A DNA stretch of 64,000 nt. Origin: Phaeacidiphilus oryzae TH49. GTDB lineage: Bacteria; Actinomycetota; Actinomycetes; Streptomycetales; Streptomycetaceae. The stretch lies in the NCBI RefSeq assembly GCF_000744815.1, contig NZ_JQMQ01000005.1, forward strand, positions 1,992,055 to 2,056,054, in the 5' to 3' direction. The stretch's first letter is position 1. The number at the start of each line of letters is the position of its first letter. Under the pieces are notes generated by a model. It saw only the letters and a program-made list of their open reading frames with translations, had not been told where the DNA came from and searched no databases. The position numbers were made by a program, and so were the translations under genes. This document shows positions 43,255 through 54,534 of this stretch, piece by piece.

Positions 43255-43995
43255 TTAAGGACGCGGTCGAAGGCCGTGTTCGTAGGCATAGCGCACCGCC
43301 TGCGCGCGGTCCCGCACGCCGGTCTTGGCGAAGAGGTTGTTGATGTGGGTCTTCACCGTCGCGACCGAGACGAACAACCGGTCGGCGATCTCCCCGTTGG
43401 AGAGCCCCTCCGCGATCAGCCCCAGGACCTCGGCCTCCCGGCCGGTCAGCCCGTCCGGCAGCTCGGCGGGTGAACCCGCCCCACCGGCCCCACCGGCCCC
43501 GCTCGCCGCGCCCACGCCCGCGCCCGCGCCGCCCCCGGGCGCCGGAGCCTGCGAAGGCTCCCACGCCGCGGCGTGAGCCCCCGTCAGCCGCTCCAGCAGA
43601 CGCCGCTGCACGCCCGGTGCGAGCCCCGCCGCGCCGGAGCGGACGTCCGCGATCGCGCGGGCGATCTCCTCCCCGCCGGCGTCCTTGGTGAGATAGCCCC
43701 GGGCCCCGGCCTGCAGCGCGGGGAAGAGCGAGTCGTCGTCGGCGTAGGTGGTGAGGACGACCACCTCGGTGCGCGGATGCTCGGCGCGGATCCTGGCGGT
43801 CGCGGCGACGCCGTCCAGCCGCGGCATCCGCAGGTCCATCAGGACGACGTCCGGCTTCTGCTCGGCGACCAGCCGGACGGCCTCCTCGCCGTCCGCGGCG
43901 GAGCCGACGACCTCGATCCCCGGCAGCAGACCGAGCAGCATCACGATTCCCTCGCGCACGACCGTCTGATCGTCCGCAACGACCACCCGGGTCAC
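43255..43995 (-). CDS. NarL/FixJ-family (LuxR-type) response regulator
   Basis: The 246-residue regulator starts at GTG 43993-43995, chosen because GGAGGAG lies five to six bases upstream. A GTG five codons earlier is also open. The receiver domain has VVADDQ, the phospho-acceptor Asp in VVLMDLRMPRLDG, VVLTTYADD and YLTKDAGG. A Gly/Ala-rich linker of about 35 residues follows, then the LuxR helix-turn-helix LTGREAEVLGLIAEGLSNGEIADRLFVSVATVKTH. It is downstream of its kinase on the same strand. Targets may include the symporter operon next to it (inference from position). Confidence 0.93.
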   Translation of the reverse strand: MTRVVVADDQTVVREGIVMLLGLLPGIEVVGSAADGEEAVRLVAEQKPDVVLMDLRMPRLDGVAATARIRAEHPRTEVVVLTTYADDDSLFPALQAGARGYLTKDAGGEEIARAIADVRSGAAGLAPGVQRRLLERLTGAHAAAWEPSQAPAPGGGAGAGVGAASGAGGAGGAGSPAELPDGLTGREAEVLGLIAEGLSNGEIADRLFVSVATVKTHINNLFAKTGVRDRAQAVRYAYEHGLRPRP

Positions 43996-44106
43996 GTCGT
44001 CTCCTCCCACCCGCTCGACGATACCCGCAGCGAAGGCGCGTTCCGCCGCCGCACCGCCCCGTCACCGCGGCCGCACCGCCCCAGCACCGCCCCAACCGCC
44101 CCGGCG

Positions 44107-45447
44107 TCACGTGGGCAGCCGCACCCGCACCGCGAAACCGCCCTCCGGCGTGGGCCCGACGGTCGTCTCCCCGCCGAGCAGCTTGACCCGCTCGCGCATC
44201 CCGGTCAGCCCGTAGCCGCTCCCGGAGGCGGCCAGCCCGGCCGGCGCGGTAGGCCCGGCCGAGCCGGCGGCCCCGCCGCCGTCCGCGCCCTCGGTGGGCG
44301 TCCCGCGCCGCTCCCCCGGCGGCGGCCCGTTCACCACCGCCAACTCGACCGCCCCGTCGTCCAGGTAACGCAGCGTCAGCGCCAGCTCCGCCCCCGGCGC
44401 GTGCTTGCGGACATTGGTGACCCCCTCCTGCGCCGTGCGCCGGACCGCCTCGCCGACCGCAGCCGCCAGCGGCCTCGGCACCCCCCGCACGGTCAGCTCG
44501 GCGCCCTCCCGGGCGGCCAGTTCGGCGAGGTACTCCCCCACCGGGACGATCTCTCCGCGCAGCGCGGAGAGCGCCCTGCGGGTCTCCTCCAGGCCCTCCT
44601 GGGCCATCCTGCGGGCCGCCACCACCCGCTCCCGGACGTCTCCGCGCTCCGCCCCGGCGTCGATCATCAACCGGGCCGCCTCCAGGTGGACCAGCTGCGC
44701 GGAGAGGCTGTGTGCCAGCACGTCGTGGATGTCCCGGGCGATCCGCCCGCGCTCGGCCAGCGCGGCGGCCTCCGCCTCGGCGGCGTGCATCTCCCGCTCC
44801 TGCCGGAGCATCCGGTGGGTCGCGGCCCGCTGCTCCCGGTCCTGCCGCAGCACGTAGCCGAAGACCATCAGCCCCAGGCAGGCGGTGCCGAAGTTGCCCC
44901 AGAACACGGTGCTCCACAGCACCGTCGCGGCCACCACGGCGCAGAAGCCGAAGGAGAGGGCGGCCATCGCCGGCAGCCGCTGCGCCGACACGAAGCAGAC
45001 CAGGACGATCAGCAGCCCGCCCAGCGCCCAGCCCTTGACCAGCGGCAGCGCCAGACCCATCGCGCCGAGCGCGGTCAGCACCGCCAGCGAGGGCACCAGG
45101 CGCCGCGCGCTTGAGACCCGGATGAAGGCCCAGATCCCCAGCGAGGCCAGTCCGGCCGCCACGATGATCAGCGCCGCGTGCCAGAGGGGGCGGGACCCGC
45201 GGGAGGCCAGGTCGCCCCAGACCACCCCGATCAGCGCCACCCAGCGGACGGCCACCGCGAGCCGGCGCCGGGTCGGGTGGAAGCCCTCCCGGCGCAGCGA
45301 CTCCTCGGACGGCCATCCGAACCAGAAGTCGTGCTGCCCGTCCACCGGCTCCCACCTGTACCCGCCCGCCGTCGCCGGCGCCGCCGTCCGCCGCGCCCCG
45401 GAGGCCCCGAGGTCGGCTGACCCGGCGTCAGCCCGCAGCAGAGACAC
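44107..45447 (-). CDS. NarL-type sensor histidine kinase (HisKA_3)
   Basis: The 446-residue kinase starts with GTG 45445-45447, overlapping the end of the DUF1453 gene by 20 bp. After a cytoplasmic N-terminus of about 60 residues come about five or six membrane helices without a large extracellular domain. The HisKA_3 box with the phosphorylated His follows (RIARDIHDVLAHSLSAQLVH), then an HATPase domain with the N-box EGVTNVRKHAP and G-box GSGYGLTGMRERVKLLGG. The lack of an outside sensor domain suggests sensing within or at the membrane. It pairs with the regulator at 43255. Confidence 0.93.
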   Translation of the reverse strand: MSLLRADAGSADLGASGARRTAAPATAGGYRWEPVDGQHDFWFGWPSEESLRREGFHPTRRRLAVAVRWVALIGVVWGDLASRGSRPLWHAALIIVAAGLASLGIWAFIRVSSARRLVPSLAVLTALGAMGLALPLVKGWALGGLLIVLVCFVSAQRLPAMAALSFGFCAVVAATVLWSTVFWGNFGTACLGLMVFGYVLRQDREQRAATHRMLRQEREMHAAEAEAAALAERGRIARDIHDVLAHSLSAQLVHLEAARLMIDAGAERGDVRERVVAARRMAQEGLEETRRALSALRGEIVPVGEYLAELAAREGAELTVRGVPRPLAAAVGEAVRRTAQEGVTNVRKHAPGAELALTLRYLDDGAVELAVVNGPPPGERRGTPTEGADGGGAAGSAGPTAPAGLAASGSGYGLTGMRERVKLLGGETTVGPTPEGGFAVRVRLPT

Positions 45448-45928
45448 GGTACGTCGGCTCCAGCTCGCGCGCCCGCCACATCACCACGCCGTTCCGCACC
45501 AGCAGCAGCGCCGCCACCGAGACCAGCAAGGCGCCGGACCCGGAGTGGACGCCCATCGCCGCGCCCAGCGCGTAGAGGCCCAGCCGGGCGGCGATCATCA
45601 CCAGCCAGACGCCGATCGCGGCCGGGGTGCCCTTGCCGTAGACCGAGCCGTCCGACTCGCGCCACACCTTGGTGGTGAACCCCCAGGCGCAGGCCAGCGC
45701 CGCCTCCACGACGACTCCGGCGACCAGCAGGGCGATCGAGGCCCCCTGGTGCGCCTTGTCGACCAGGCCCTTCTCGGAGACCGCCAGCACCACCAGCACG
45801 ATGGGCAGCACGAGGAACTTCCGCGGGTTCGCCCCGGGACCCGCGTACTTCCGGGTCGAGAACTGCCGGGCGATGATCAGAACGGCTACGGCGATCCCCA
45901 CGACCACGTTGACCAGGCTTGTGTCCAT
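45428..45928 (-). CDS. DUF1453-family membrane protein
   Basis: This 166-residue protein has about four or five hydrophobic helices, starting with LVNVVVGIAVAVLIIARQFS. It resembles DUF1453/CcdC-like small membrane proteins. It starts at ATG 45926-45928 and overlaps the kinase gene. It is thus the first gene of a three-gene operon and possibly an accessory to the membrane-sensing kinase. The function of the family is not known. Confidence 0.75.
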   Translation of the reverse strand: MDTSLVNVVVGIAVAVLIIARQFSTRKYAGPGANPRKFLVLPIVLVVLAVSEKGLVDKAHQGASIALLVAGVVVEAALACAWGFTTKVWRESDGSVYGKGTPAAIGVWLVMIAARLGLYALGAAMGVHSGSGALLVSVAALLLVRNGVVMWRARELEPTYRVSAAG

Positions 45929-46000
45929 GCCCCCGAAACTACGGACGGATCGCCGTTCCGCCCTCGGCGCCCGGGTGGATTCCGGGGCGGAGCCGGCCCG

Positions 46001-46034
46001 CCGGTGCCCTCCACCCCCGGGTGGAGGGCACCGG
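46001..46034. terminator. Hairpin terminator after parE
   Basis: CCGGTGCCCTCCACCC (46001-46016) and its exact reverse complement at 46019-46034 form a 16-bp stem 12 bp after the parE stop. Confidence 0.85.
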
Positions 46035-46045
46035 CGCGACCCGCC

Positions 46046-48160
<2,115 letters not shown>

Positions 48161-48803
48161 GCGGGTGCTGCTCCTCTGTCCGTTGCTCATTCCGTTTTCG
48201 CGCCGGCAGGGTTCCGACGCCGCGTCCGGGTAGTTCCGACGCAGCCTTCCGCTTACGCGGTCCGCGAACACGGATCGCGGGGGGAGTGGTCTCCGCCGGC
48301 GCGAACCGGGCCCGGGCGGGCCTGGTGCAGTATCGCCGACTCCCCCCTGCGGAATGGGCTCATCGCGCAGAACTGCCGGGATGCAGGCTACCGGTGGGCG
48401 TCCCGGTGTTGCCGCTCCGACCTGCCTCCCGAATCCATCCTACCCGGGTTTTCGTACGTTCGTTCGATAACTCGATGGTGTGAGAGATCCGGCATCCTGG
48501 ACCAGGCATGAACCGGACGCGCCTGGGGCACGTCCTCTCCAACAACACGAGATCCATCGGGATCCCTGCATCCCGACCCTCGAAGCACGATAGAAATGAG
48601 GGGAGACCGCCGGACCCGGCCACCCGACCGAGAGCCAGCACGAGAGCGCAGCATCCAGCGACAACCGTCCCTGACCGCCGCCAACCGGTCGCCCGACCGG
48701 GCCGCGAGCACCGCACAGAAAAAATGCCGTGAGCGGGAACGTTTTCGGCCCGGCTGGATGTTGACCCTGGTACGACAGCTCGTCGAGCTAGAGAAGAGGC
48801 GAC
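48161..48803. other. Divergent intergenic region between parE and DUF7455, no gene seen
   Basis: This 643-bp stretch is less GC-rich in places and must carry both promoters. On the parE strand a TAGGAT hexamer (rc of 48437-48442) is the best -10 candidate, with the LexA-like sequence at 48453-48466 just upstream. On the DUF7455 strand a TTGACC lies at 48761-48766, but its -10 is unclear. Short ORFs here lose codon bias within a few dozen codons and are not called. Confidence 0.5.
48453..48466. promoter_or_regulatory. LexA-box-like sequence upstream of parE
   Basis: On the minus strand the 14-mer CGAACGAACGTACG matches the Gram-positive SOS consensus CGAAC-N4-GTTCG at all but one defined base. 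It overlaps the likely parE promoter. A chance match is quite possible. Confidence 0.3.
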
Positions 48804-49034
48804 GTGACTACAGTTCTGACCCCCGCGAGCCCGCTGACCGCGGCCGACCGCTGCGACCGGTGCGGCGCCCAGGCCTACCTGCGCGTTGTGCTGACCTCCG
48901 GCGGAGAGCTGCTCTTCTGCGCCCACCACGGCCGCAAGTTCGAGCCGGAGCTCAAGAAGATCGCAGCTGAAATACAGGACGAGACCGACCGGCTGACCGG
49001 GACTTCGGCCTCCGCGAGCGACGAGGAGCGCTGA
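48804..49034 (+). CDS. DUF7455-family small zinc-ribbon protein
   Basis: The 76-residue protein starts at GTG 48804 (gagaagaggcg upstream). Two metal-ligand pairs, Cys17-x2-Cys20 in CDRCG and Cys39-x2-His42 in FCAHHG, suggest one bound zinc. The C-terminal half is a charged helix. Proteins of this type are conserved next to parE and hrdB in actinomycetes, and their function is unknown. A perfect terminator hairpin follows. Confidence 0.85.
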   Translation: MTTVLTPASPLTAADRCDRCGAQAYLRVVLTSGGELLFCAHHGRKFEPELKKIAAEIQDETDRLTGTSASASDEER

Positions 49035-49120
49035 CGGCGGCGCCTGCCCACCAGGACGACGGAGCCCAGGACAGCACGGAGAGCCCCGAAACGTGACGAG
49101 CTGACCCCGGCCAGGCCGGG

Positions 49121-49154
49121 AGAGGCGGCGGATCCCTCAGGATCCGCCGCCTCT
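49121..49154. terminator. Strong hairpin between DUF7455 and the trypsin gene
   Basis: AGAGGCGGCGGATCC (49121-49135) pairs perfectly with 49140-49154 over 15 bp with a 4-nt loop. It lies between convergent genes. Confidence 0.88.
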
Positions 49155-49227
49155 TGCTGTTCCGGGGCATTTGCCGTTCCGGCCCGCGTTTCGGCCACGG
49201 GCCGGGCCGGGGGGCTTCCGGCCGCAC

Positions 49228-49244
49228 TGGGCGCCGGGCGCCCA
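49228..49244. terminator. Short hairpin after the trypsin gene
   Basis: TGGGCGC (49228-49234) and GCGCCCA (49238-49244) form a 7-bp stem with a 3-nt loop, 19 bp after the trypsin stop. Confidence 0.5.
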
Positions 49245-49262
49245 GCGCCTATGACCCTCCGC

Positions 49263-50129
49263 TCACAGTTGCGCGCGGACCGTGTCCGCCACCGCCGACA
49301 GCCGGGTGTACACCCCGGGGTGGCCCGCCTCGGCGCAGCCGGTGCCCCAGGAGACCAGCCCGACCAGCCGGCCGGCCACCACCATCGGCCCGCCGCTGTC
49401 GCCCTGGCAGGCGTCCTTGCCGCCGCCCTGCTCGCCCGCGCACACCATCGTGCGGGCGTTGAAGGTGCCGTCCGCCCCGCCCGGGTAGTCCCGCGCGCAG
49501 GTGGCGTCCGCCACCACCGGCACCTGGACGCCGTGCAGCACCGTCGGGTACGAGCCGGTGCCCTGGTCGTCGCCCCAGCCGTAGACCTGGGCCGGCGTGC
49601 CCGCCCGGTACGGCGCCGTGGCCCCCTGGGCGACCAGCGGCAGCACCGGACGGCCGCGCTGCGGCTTCGCCAGGGTGAGCACCGCGACGTCCCACATGTT
49701 GCTGGACATCCGGTACCGCGGGTCGATCCAGACCCTGCTGACCGGGACCTCGGTGCCGGTGCTGCCCGCCAGGTCCAGCCGGCCGACGATCACCCGCAGG
49801 TCCGGCCGGTCCAGCCGCTGCCCGGTGTTCTCGTCGTAGAAGCAGTGCGCCGCCGTGACCACCTTGGTCGGGGTCAGCAGGGCGCCCCCGCAGAACTGCC
49901 CGGAGCGGGTGCCGCCGTACTCGCTGCGGCTGCCCAGGGCGACCACCCAGGGGTGCCGCTTGGGGCTGTCCGTCCAGCCGCCGACGATCGCCTGGGCGTG
50001 CGGGGAGGGGGCCAGCCACATCCAGCCCAGTGGCAGGGCGGCGGCCAGCAGGACCGGGAGCAGCCTGCGGCGGACCCGCCGCCGCCTCCCCCGCCGTCGT
50101 ACCGATTCCGACCGCGCCTGCTCCGCCAC
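49263..50129 (-). CDS. Secreted trypsin-like serine protease (S1A)
   Basis: The 288-residue preproprotein starts at GTG 50127-50129 with GGAGGAACCGG just upstream. A very Arg-rich N-terminus and a hydrophobic segment form the signal peptide, followed by a short propeptide and the activation site IVGGW (48-52). The catalytic triad is His95 (TAAHC), Asp147 (MWDVAVL) and Ser245 (CQGDSGGP). Asp239, six residues before the Ser, gives Arg/Lys specificity. Six Cys allow three disulphides. There is no C-terminal binding domain. It is a stand-alone unit between hrdB and DUF7455. Confidence 0.94.
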   Translation of the reverse strand: MAEQARSESVRRRGRRRRVRRRLLPVLLAAALPLGWMWLAPSPHAQAIVGGWTDSPKRHPWVVALGSRSEYGGTRSGQFCGGALLTPTKVVTAAHCFYDENTGQRLDRPDLRVIVGRLDLAGSTGTEVPVSRVWIDPRYRMSSNMWDVAVLTLAKPQRGRPVLPLVAQGATAPYRAGTPAQVYGWGDDQGTGSYPTVLHGVQVPVVADATCARDYPGGADGTFNARTMVCAGEQGGGKDACQGDSGGPMVVAGRLVGLVSWGTGCAEAGHPGVYTRLSAVADTVRAQL

Positions 50130-50273
50130 CCGGTTCCTCCTGCGCGTTCCGGTGCAGGCCCCGGGGGCGGGTGCGCGCCCGGAGGCACTGCCCCACTACC
50201 GACACCACAGGGTAGGGGAATGATCACCGCTTGTGTCCAATCGGCACGCCGGGAGAACCGTCCGGAACGCCGG

Positions 50274-50306
50274 GAGGCCCGGAACCGGCAAGCGGTCCCG
50301 GGCCTC
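50274..50306. terminator. Hairpin terminator after hrdB
   Basis: GAGGCCCGGAACCG (50274-50287) pairs with 50293-50306 with one mismatch and a 5-nt loop, 46 bp after the hrdB stop. Confidence 0.75.
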
Positions 50307-50352
50307 TGACGGCGCCTCAGGCCGAGAGATCGGCCCAGGTCGGAGGGGTTTC

Positions 50353-52014
<1,662 letters not shown>

Positions 52015-52474
52015 GAACAACCTCTCGGACGTGAGTGGACGGCTCCCGGCCTGCCGCGGTGAGGCGGCTGCCAGGGCTGCTACTGGACTGGCTGACGAAC
52101 TGACATCTGACGGACGGCAGTCCCGGATACGGCAGCACAGCGCCAGAGCGCGTGTCCGGTATTCCGAGAACTGCATCCACCTCCGTACACATCGCTGAGC
52201 GCTGCCAAGTGTTACGCCGCCACTTCGTGGTGCGGGTCACATCATGGACAACCATCAGAAACAACGGGTTGGAGACTGCTCCGGTTGCGTCAATCCCCCG
52301 AACCAGTGAACACGATGAACGAAGCCGACCGGAAACCGCGCAGCTCCGGCCATGCGCCACCGCCCATGCGCCACCGCCCTTCGGCACGGGCCGGCCGAGC
52401 CGGCGCGCACCGAAGGGCGGTGGACGAGTCGTTCATCAGCGGACCGGTTCGGGCCCGGCTCCGACGGCGATCGG
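52015..52474. other. hrdB upstream region and whiH terminator
   Basis: These 460 bp hold no gene. Near the whiH end, CCACCGCCCTTCGG (52371-52384) and its exact reverse complement (52410-52423) form a 14-bp hairpin that should terminate whiH. A 14-bp tandem duplication (52350-52377) precedes it. The hrdB promoter lies between about 52100 and 52340, but I could not assign -10 and -35 elements with confidence. Confidence 0.6.
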
Positions 52475-53503
52475 TCAGTGCTCGCGCGGGCCGGGGACGA
52501 CATGGTCCACGTGCTCGACCTCCGGGTGGACGGTGAGCAGCGAGCGCATCGCCGCCTCGGCCGCCGTGCCGTCGCCGGTGCCCAGCGCGTCCACCAGGCG
52601 GACGTGGAGGCCGACCGCGGACTCGGACGGGCGCTCGCAGGCGGTGATCGGGCCGCCGGAGACCTGGAGCGCGGAGGCGACGATCGCCGCCAGGTGCTCC
52701 AGCATCCGGTTGCCCGCCAACTGCAGGATCAGGGTGTGGAGTTCGTTGTCGGCGCGGGCGAAGGTGAGGGCCTCGCCCTGGGCCGCGGCGTGCGCCATCA
52801 CCTCGGTCATCTCGACCAGGCGGTGCTGCACCTCCTCCTGGCCGTGGCCGGCGGCCAGCCGGGCGGCCAGCGGCTCGATCGCCCAGCGCAGCTCGAAGAG
52901 CTCGCGGCGCTGGTCGTCCCGCTGCGGCCCGTAGGCGCGCCACTCGATGATGTCGGGGTCGAGGAGGTTCCAGTCGGCGACCGGGCGGACCCGGGTGCCG
53001 ACGTTCGGGCGGGCGCTGACCAGGCCCTTGGCCTCCAGCACCCGGAGGGACTCGCGGACCACCGTGCGGGAGACCTCGAACCGCTGGCCGATCTCCTCCG
53101 GGACCAGCGGGCGGTCCGCGCCGAGGTCGCCGGCCACGATCATCTGACCGAGCTGCTGGACGAGTTGGCCGTGCAGACCGCGGCCCCGGTTGGCGGCGGG
53201 CTTGCGGGCGGTCGCACGAAGATCGACCTCACCGGCCTCCCAGCGGAGCGCGGCGGCCGGGACCACCCGGTCGGCGGCCGCCGGACCGGAGACCTGGGAC
53301 ACCGGAGGTCCACCGGGACCGGACGATCCGAGCGAGGCGCCGGGGCCCGCCGCGGCGGGGGCGTGCGGGTGCGGCCGGCCTGGTCCGGCCGCCAGCCCGG
53401 AGGGCGCGGCGGAGGGGGCGAGCGGGTAGCCGTCCAGCTCACCCGGCCCGGGCTGGACGGAGCGGGCGGGGGTCATCGTGGTGTGCTGCGCAAGGGTACT
53501 CAC
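52475..53503 (-). CDS. whiH: GntR/FadR-type sporulation regulator WhiH
   Basis: This 342-residue regulator starts at GTG 53501-53503 with AAAGGAGAC directly upstream. An N-terminal Pro/Gly/Ala-rich extension of about 105 residues precedes the GntR winged helix (GLHGQLVQQLGQMIVAGDLG to VSRTVVRESLRVLEAKGLVSARP). An all-helical FCD effector domain follows, with the metal-site pattern (FELRWAIEPLAARLAA, ADNELHTLILQLAGN, HVRLVDALGTGD). The next gene after hrdB in Streptomyces coelicolor is whiH, a GntR regulator needed for aerial hyphae to septate, and both family and position match. A sigma-WhiG-like -10 stands upstream. Confidence 0.82.
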   Translation of the reverse strand: MSTLAQHTTMTPARSVQPGPGELDGYPLAPSAAPSGLAAGPGRPHPHAPAAAGPGASLGSSGPGGPPVSQVSGPAAADRVVPAAALRWEAGEVDLRATARKPAANRGRGLHGQLVQQLGQMIVAGDLGADRPLVPEEIGQRFEVSRTVVRESLRVLEAKGLVSARPNVGTRVRPVADWNLLDPDIIEWRAYGPQRDDQRRELFELRWAIEPLAARLAAGHGQEEVQHRLVEMTEVMAHAAAQGEALTFARADNELHTLILQLAGNRMLEHLAAIVASALQVSGGPITACERPSESAVGLHVRLVDALGTGDGTAAEAAMRSLLTVHPEVEHVDHVVPGPREH

Positions 53504-53566
53504 GTCTCCTTTGTCGGCCACGGCCGGAAGCGACTTGAGCAATCTCGTGAAAAGCACACGAAAGGG

Positions 53567-53574
53567 TGATCGGC
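53567..53574 (-). promoter_or_regulatory. Sigma-WhiG-like -10 element upstream of whiH
   Basis: GCCGATCA on the minus strand matches the sigma-WhiG/sigma-28 -10 consensus GCCGATAA at seven of eight bases and lies about 64 bp before the whiH GTG. The -35 match is poor; a TAAA occurs 20 bp away instead of about 15. whiH is known to depend on sigma-WhiG in Streptomyces coelicolor. Confidence 0.45.
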
Positions 53575-53708
53575 CAGGGCTTCGCAATTGACGTTTTATC
53601 AGGGCAGAAGCGACTTTTCGATCAGGCTGGCCGAAGCGGGCTGGCGCGGCCCGGTATCGCCGCCCGCGGGGGCCGGGCTCACCGAGCGAACCGGCTGCGG
53701 GGCCGGGG

Positions 53709-54530
53709 TCAGAGGCCCCTGCGACGTGGGAGCAGCACCAGGTAGCCGACCAGCAGGAGCACCACCGGCACGGCCGCCCCGGCGACGGCCGCGAGGGCGG
53801 CGGTGCCCGGCACCGTGTCCGCGGCGGCCCGCAGCCCGCTCAGGGGTCCGAACACCCAGCCCCGGCCGGAGCCGTAGGGCAGCAGCCCGTGCCAGCCGTG
53901 GCCGGCGCCCCCGGCGCCGGACGCCCCCGCCTTCCCGGCCCTCCCGGCCGCCCTGGCCGCGATCCGGCCCAGCGGCTGCACCAGCACCGGGACCACCAGC
54001 ACGGCGAGCATCCCGGCCGCCGCCGCCCGGAACACCGCCGCGGCCAGCAGCCCGATCCAGCCCGCGGCCACCGAGAGGGCCAGGAAGCCGGCGAGTTGGT
54101 ACGGCGCGGGCGAGCGGTCCAGCATCCCGACCATCGCCCGCCCGTCCGGGCGGGCGAAGCGGAGCAGCAGCAGACCGCCGAGCTCGGTCAGCAGGCCGAG
54201 GGCGAGGGCGTACCCGGCCACCAGGACGAGCTTGGCCGTCAGCAGCCGGAGCCGGCGCCAGGGCGAGAGCACCAGCGGCAGCAGCGACGGGTCCCGGGCC
54301 TCCCGGCCGGCGGAGAGGGCACCCACCGCGCCGGCCCCGAGGGCGGCCAGCGGCAGCGGCAGCAGCGGTACGGCGGCGGTCATCGCCCGGACCGGATCGT
54401 GCGCCCCACCGAGCAGGTGACGGACCGTCATCAGCTCGACGGCGGCGCCGGCGGCGAGCACCAGGACACCGACCCACCAGGTGGAGCGCAGTCCGGTCAG
54501 CCGCCGCCATTCGTAGGTCAGCGCGTGCAT
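53709..54530 (-). CDS. ABC-2-type transporter permease
   Basis: The 273-residue protein has six hydrophobic helices (STWWVGVLVLAAGAAVELM first, VPVVLLLVGYLVLLP last) and the pattern of an ABC-2 exporter permease. A Gly/Ala-rich extracellular loop lies before the last helix. It starts at ATG 54528-54530, four bases after the stop of the ATPase gene, forming one operon. The substrate is unknown. Its ATPase partner lacks catalytic residues. Confidence 0.82.
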   Translation of the reverse strand: MHALTYEWRRLTGLRSTWWVGVLVLAAGAAVELMTVRHLLGGAHDPVRAMTAAVPLLPLPLAALGAGAVGALSAGREARDPSLLPLVLSPWRRLRLLTAKLVLVAGYALALGLLTELGGLLLLRFARPDGRAMVGMLDRSPAPYQLAGFLALSVAAGWIGLLAAAVFRAAAAGMLAVLVVPVLVQPLGRIAARAAGRAGKAGASGAGGAGHGWHGLLPYGSGRGWVFGPLSGLRAAADTVPGTAALAAVAGAAVPVVLLLVGYLVLLPRRRGL

Positions 54531-54534
54531 GGGC

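Noticed and set aside
48508-48732. 74-codon ORF upstream of the DUF7455 gene
   Set aside because: Codon bias fades after about 25 codons, there is no ribosome-binding site, and the product is rich in Arg and Pro without recognisable features.
52141-52165. GGAAT at 52161-52165 (minus strand) as part of a sigma-R promoter of hrdB
   Set aside because: No GTT follows at the required 18-19 bp, so only half of the consensus is present.
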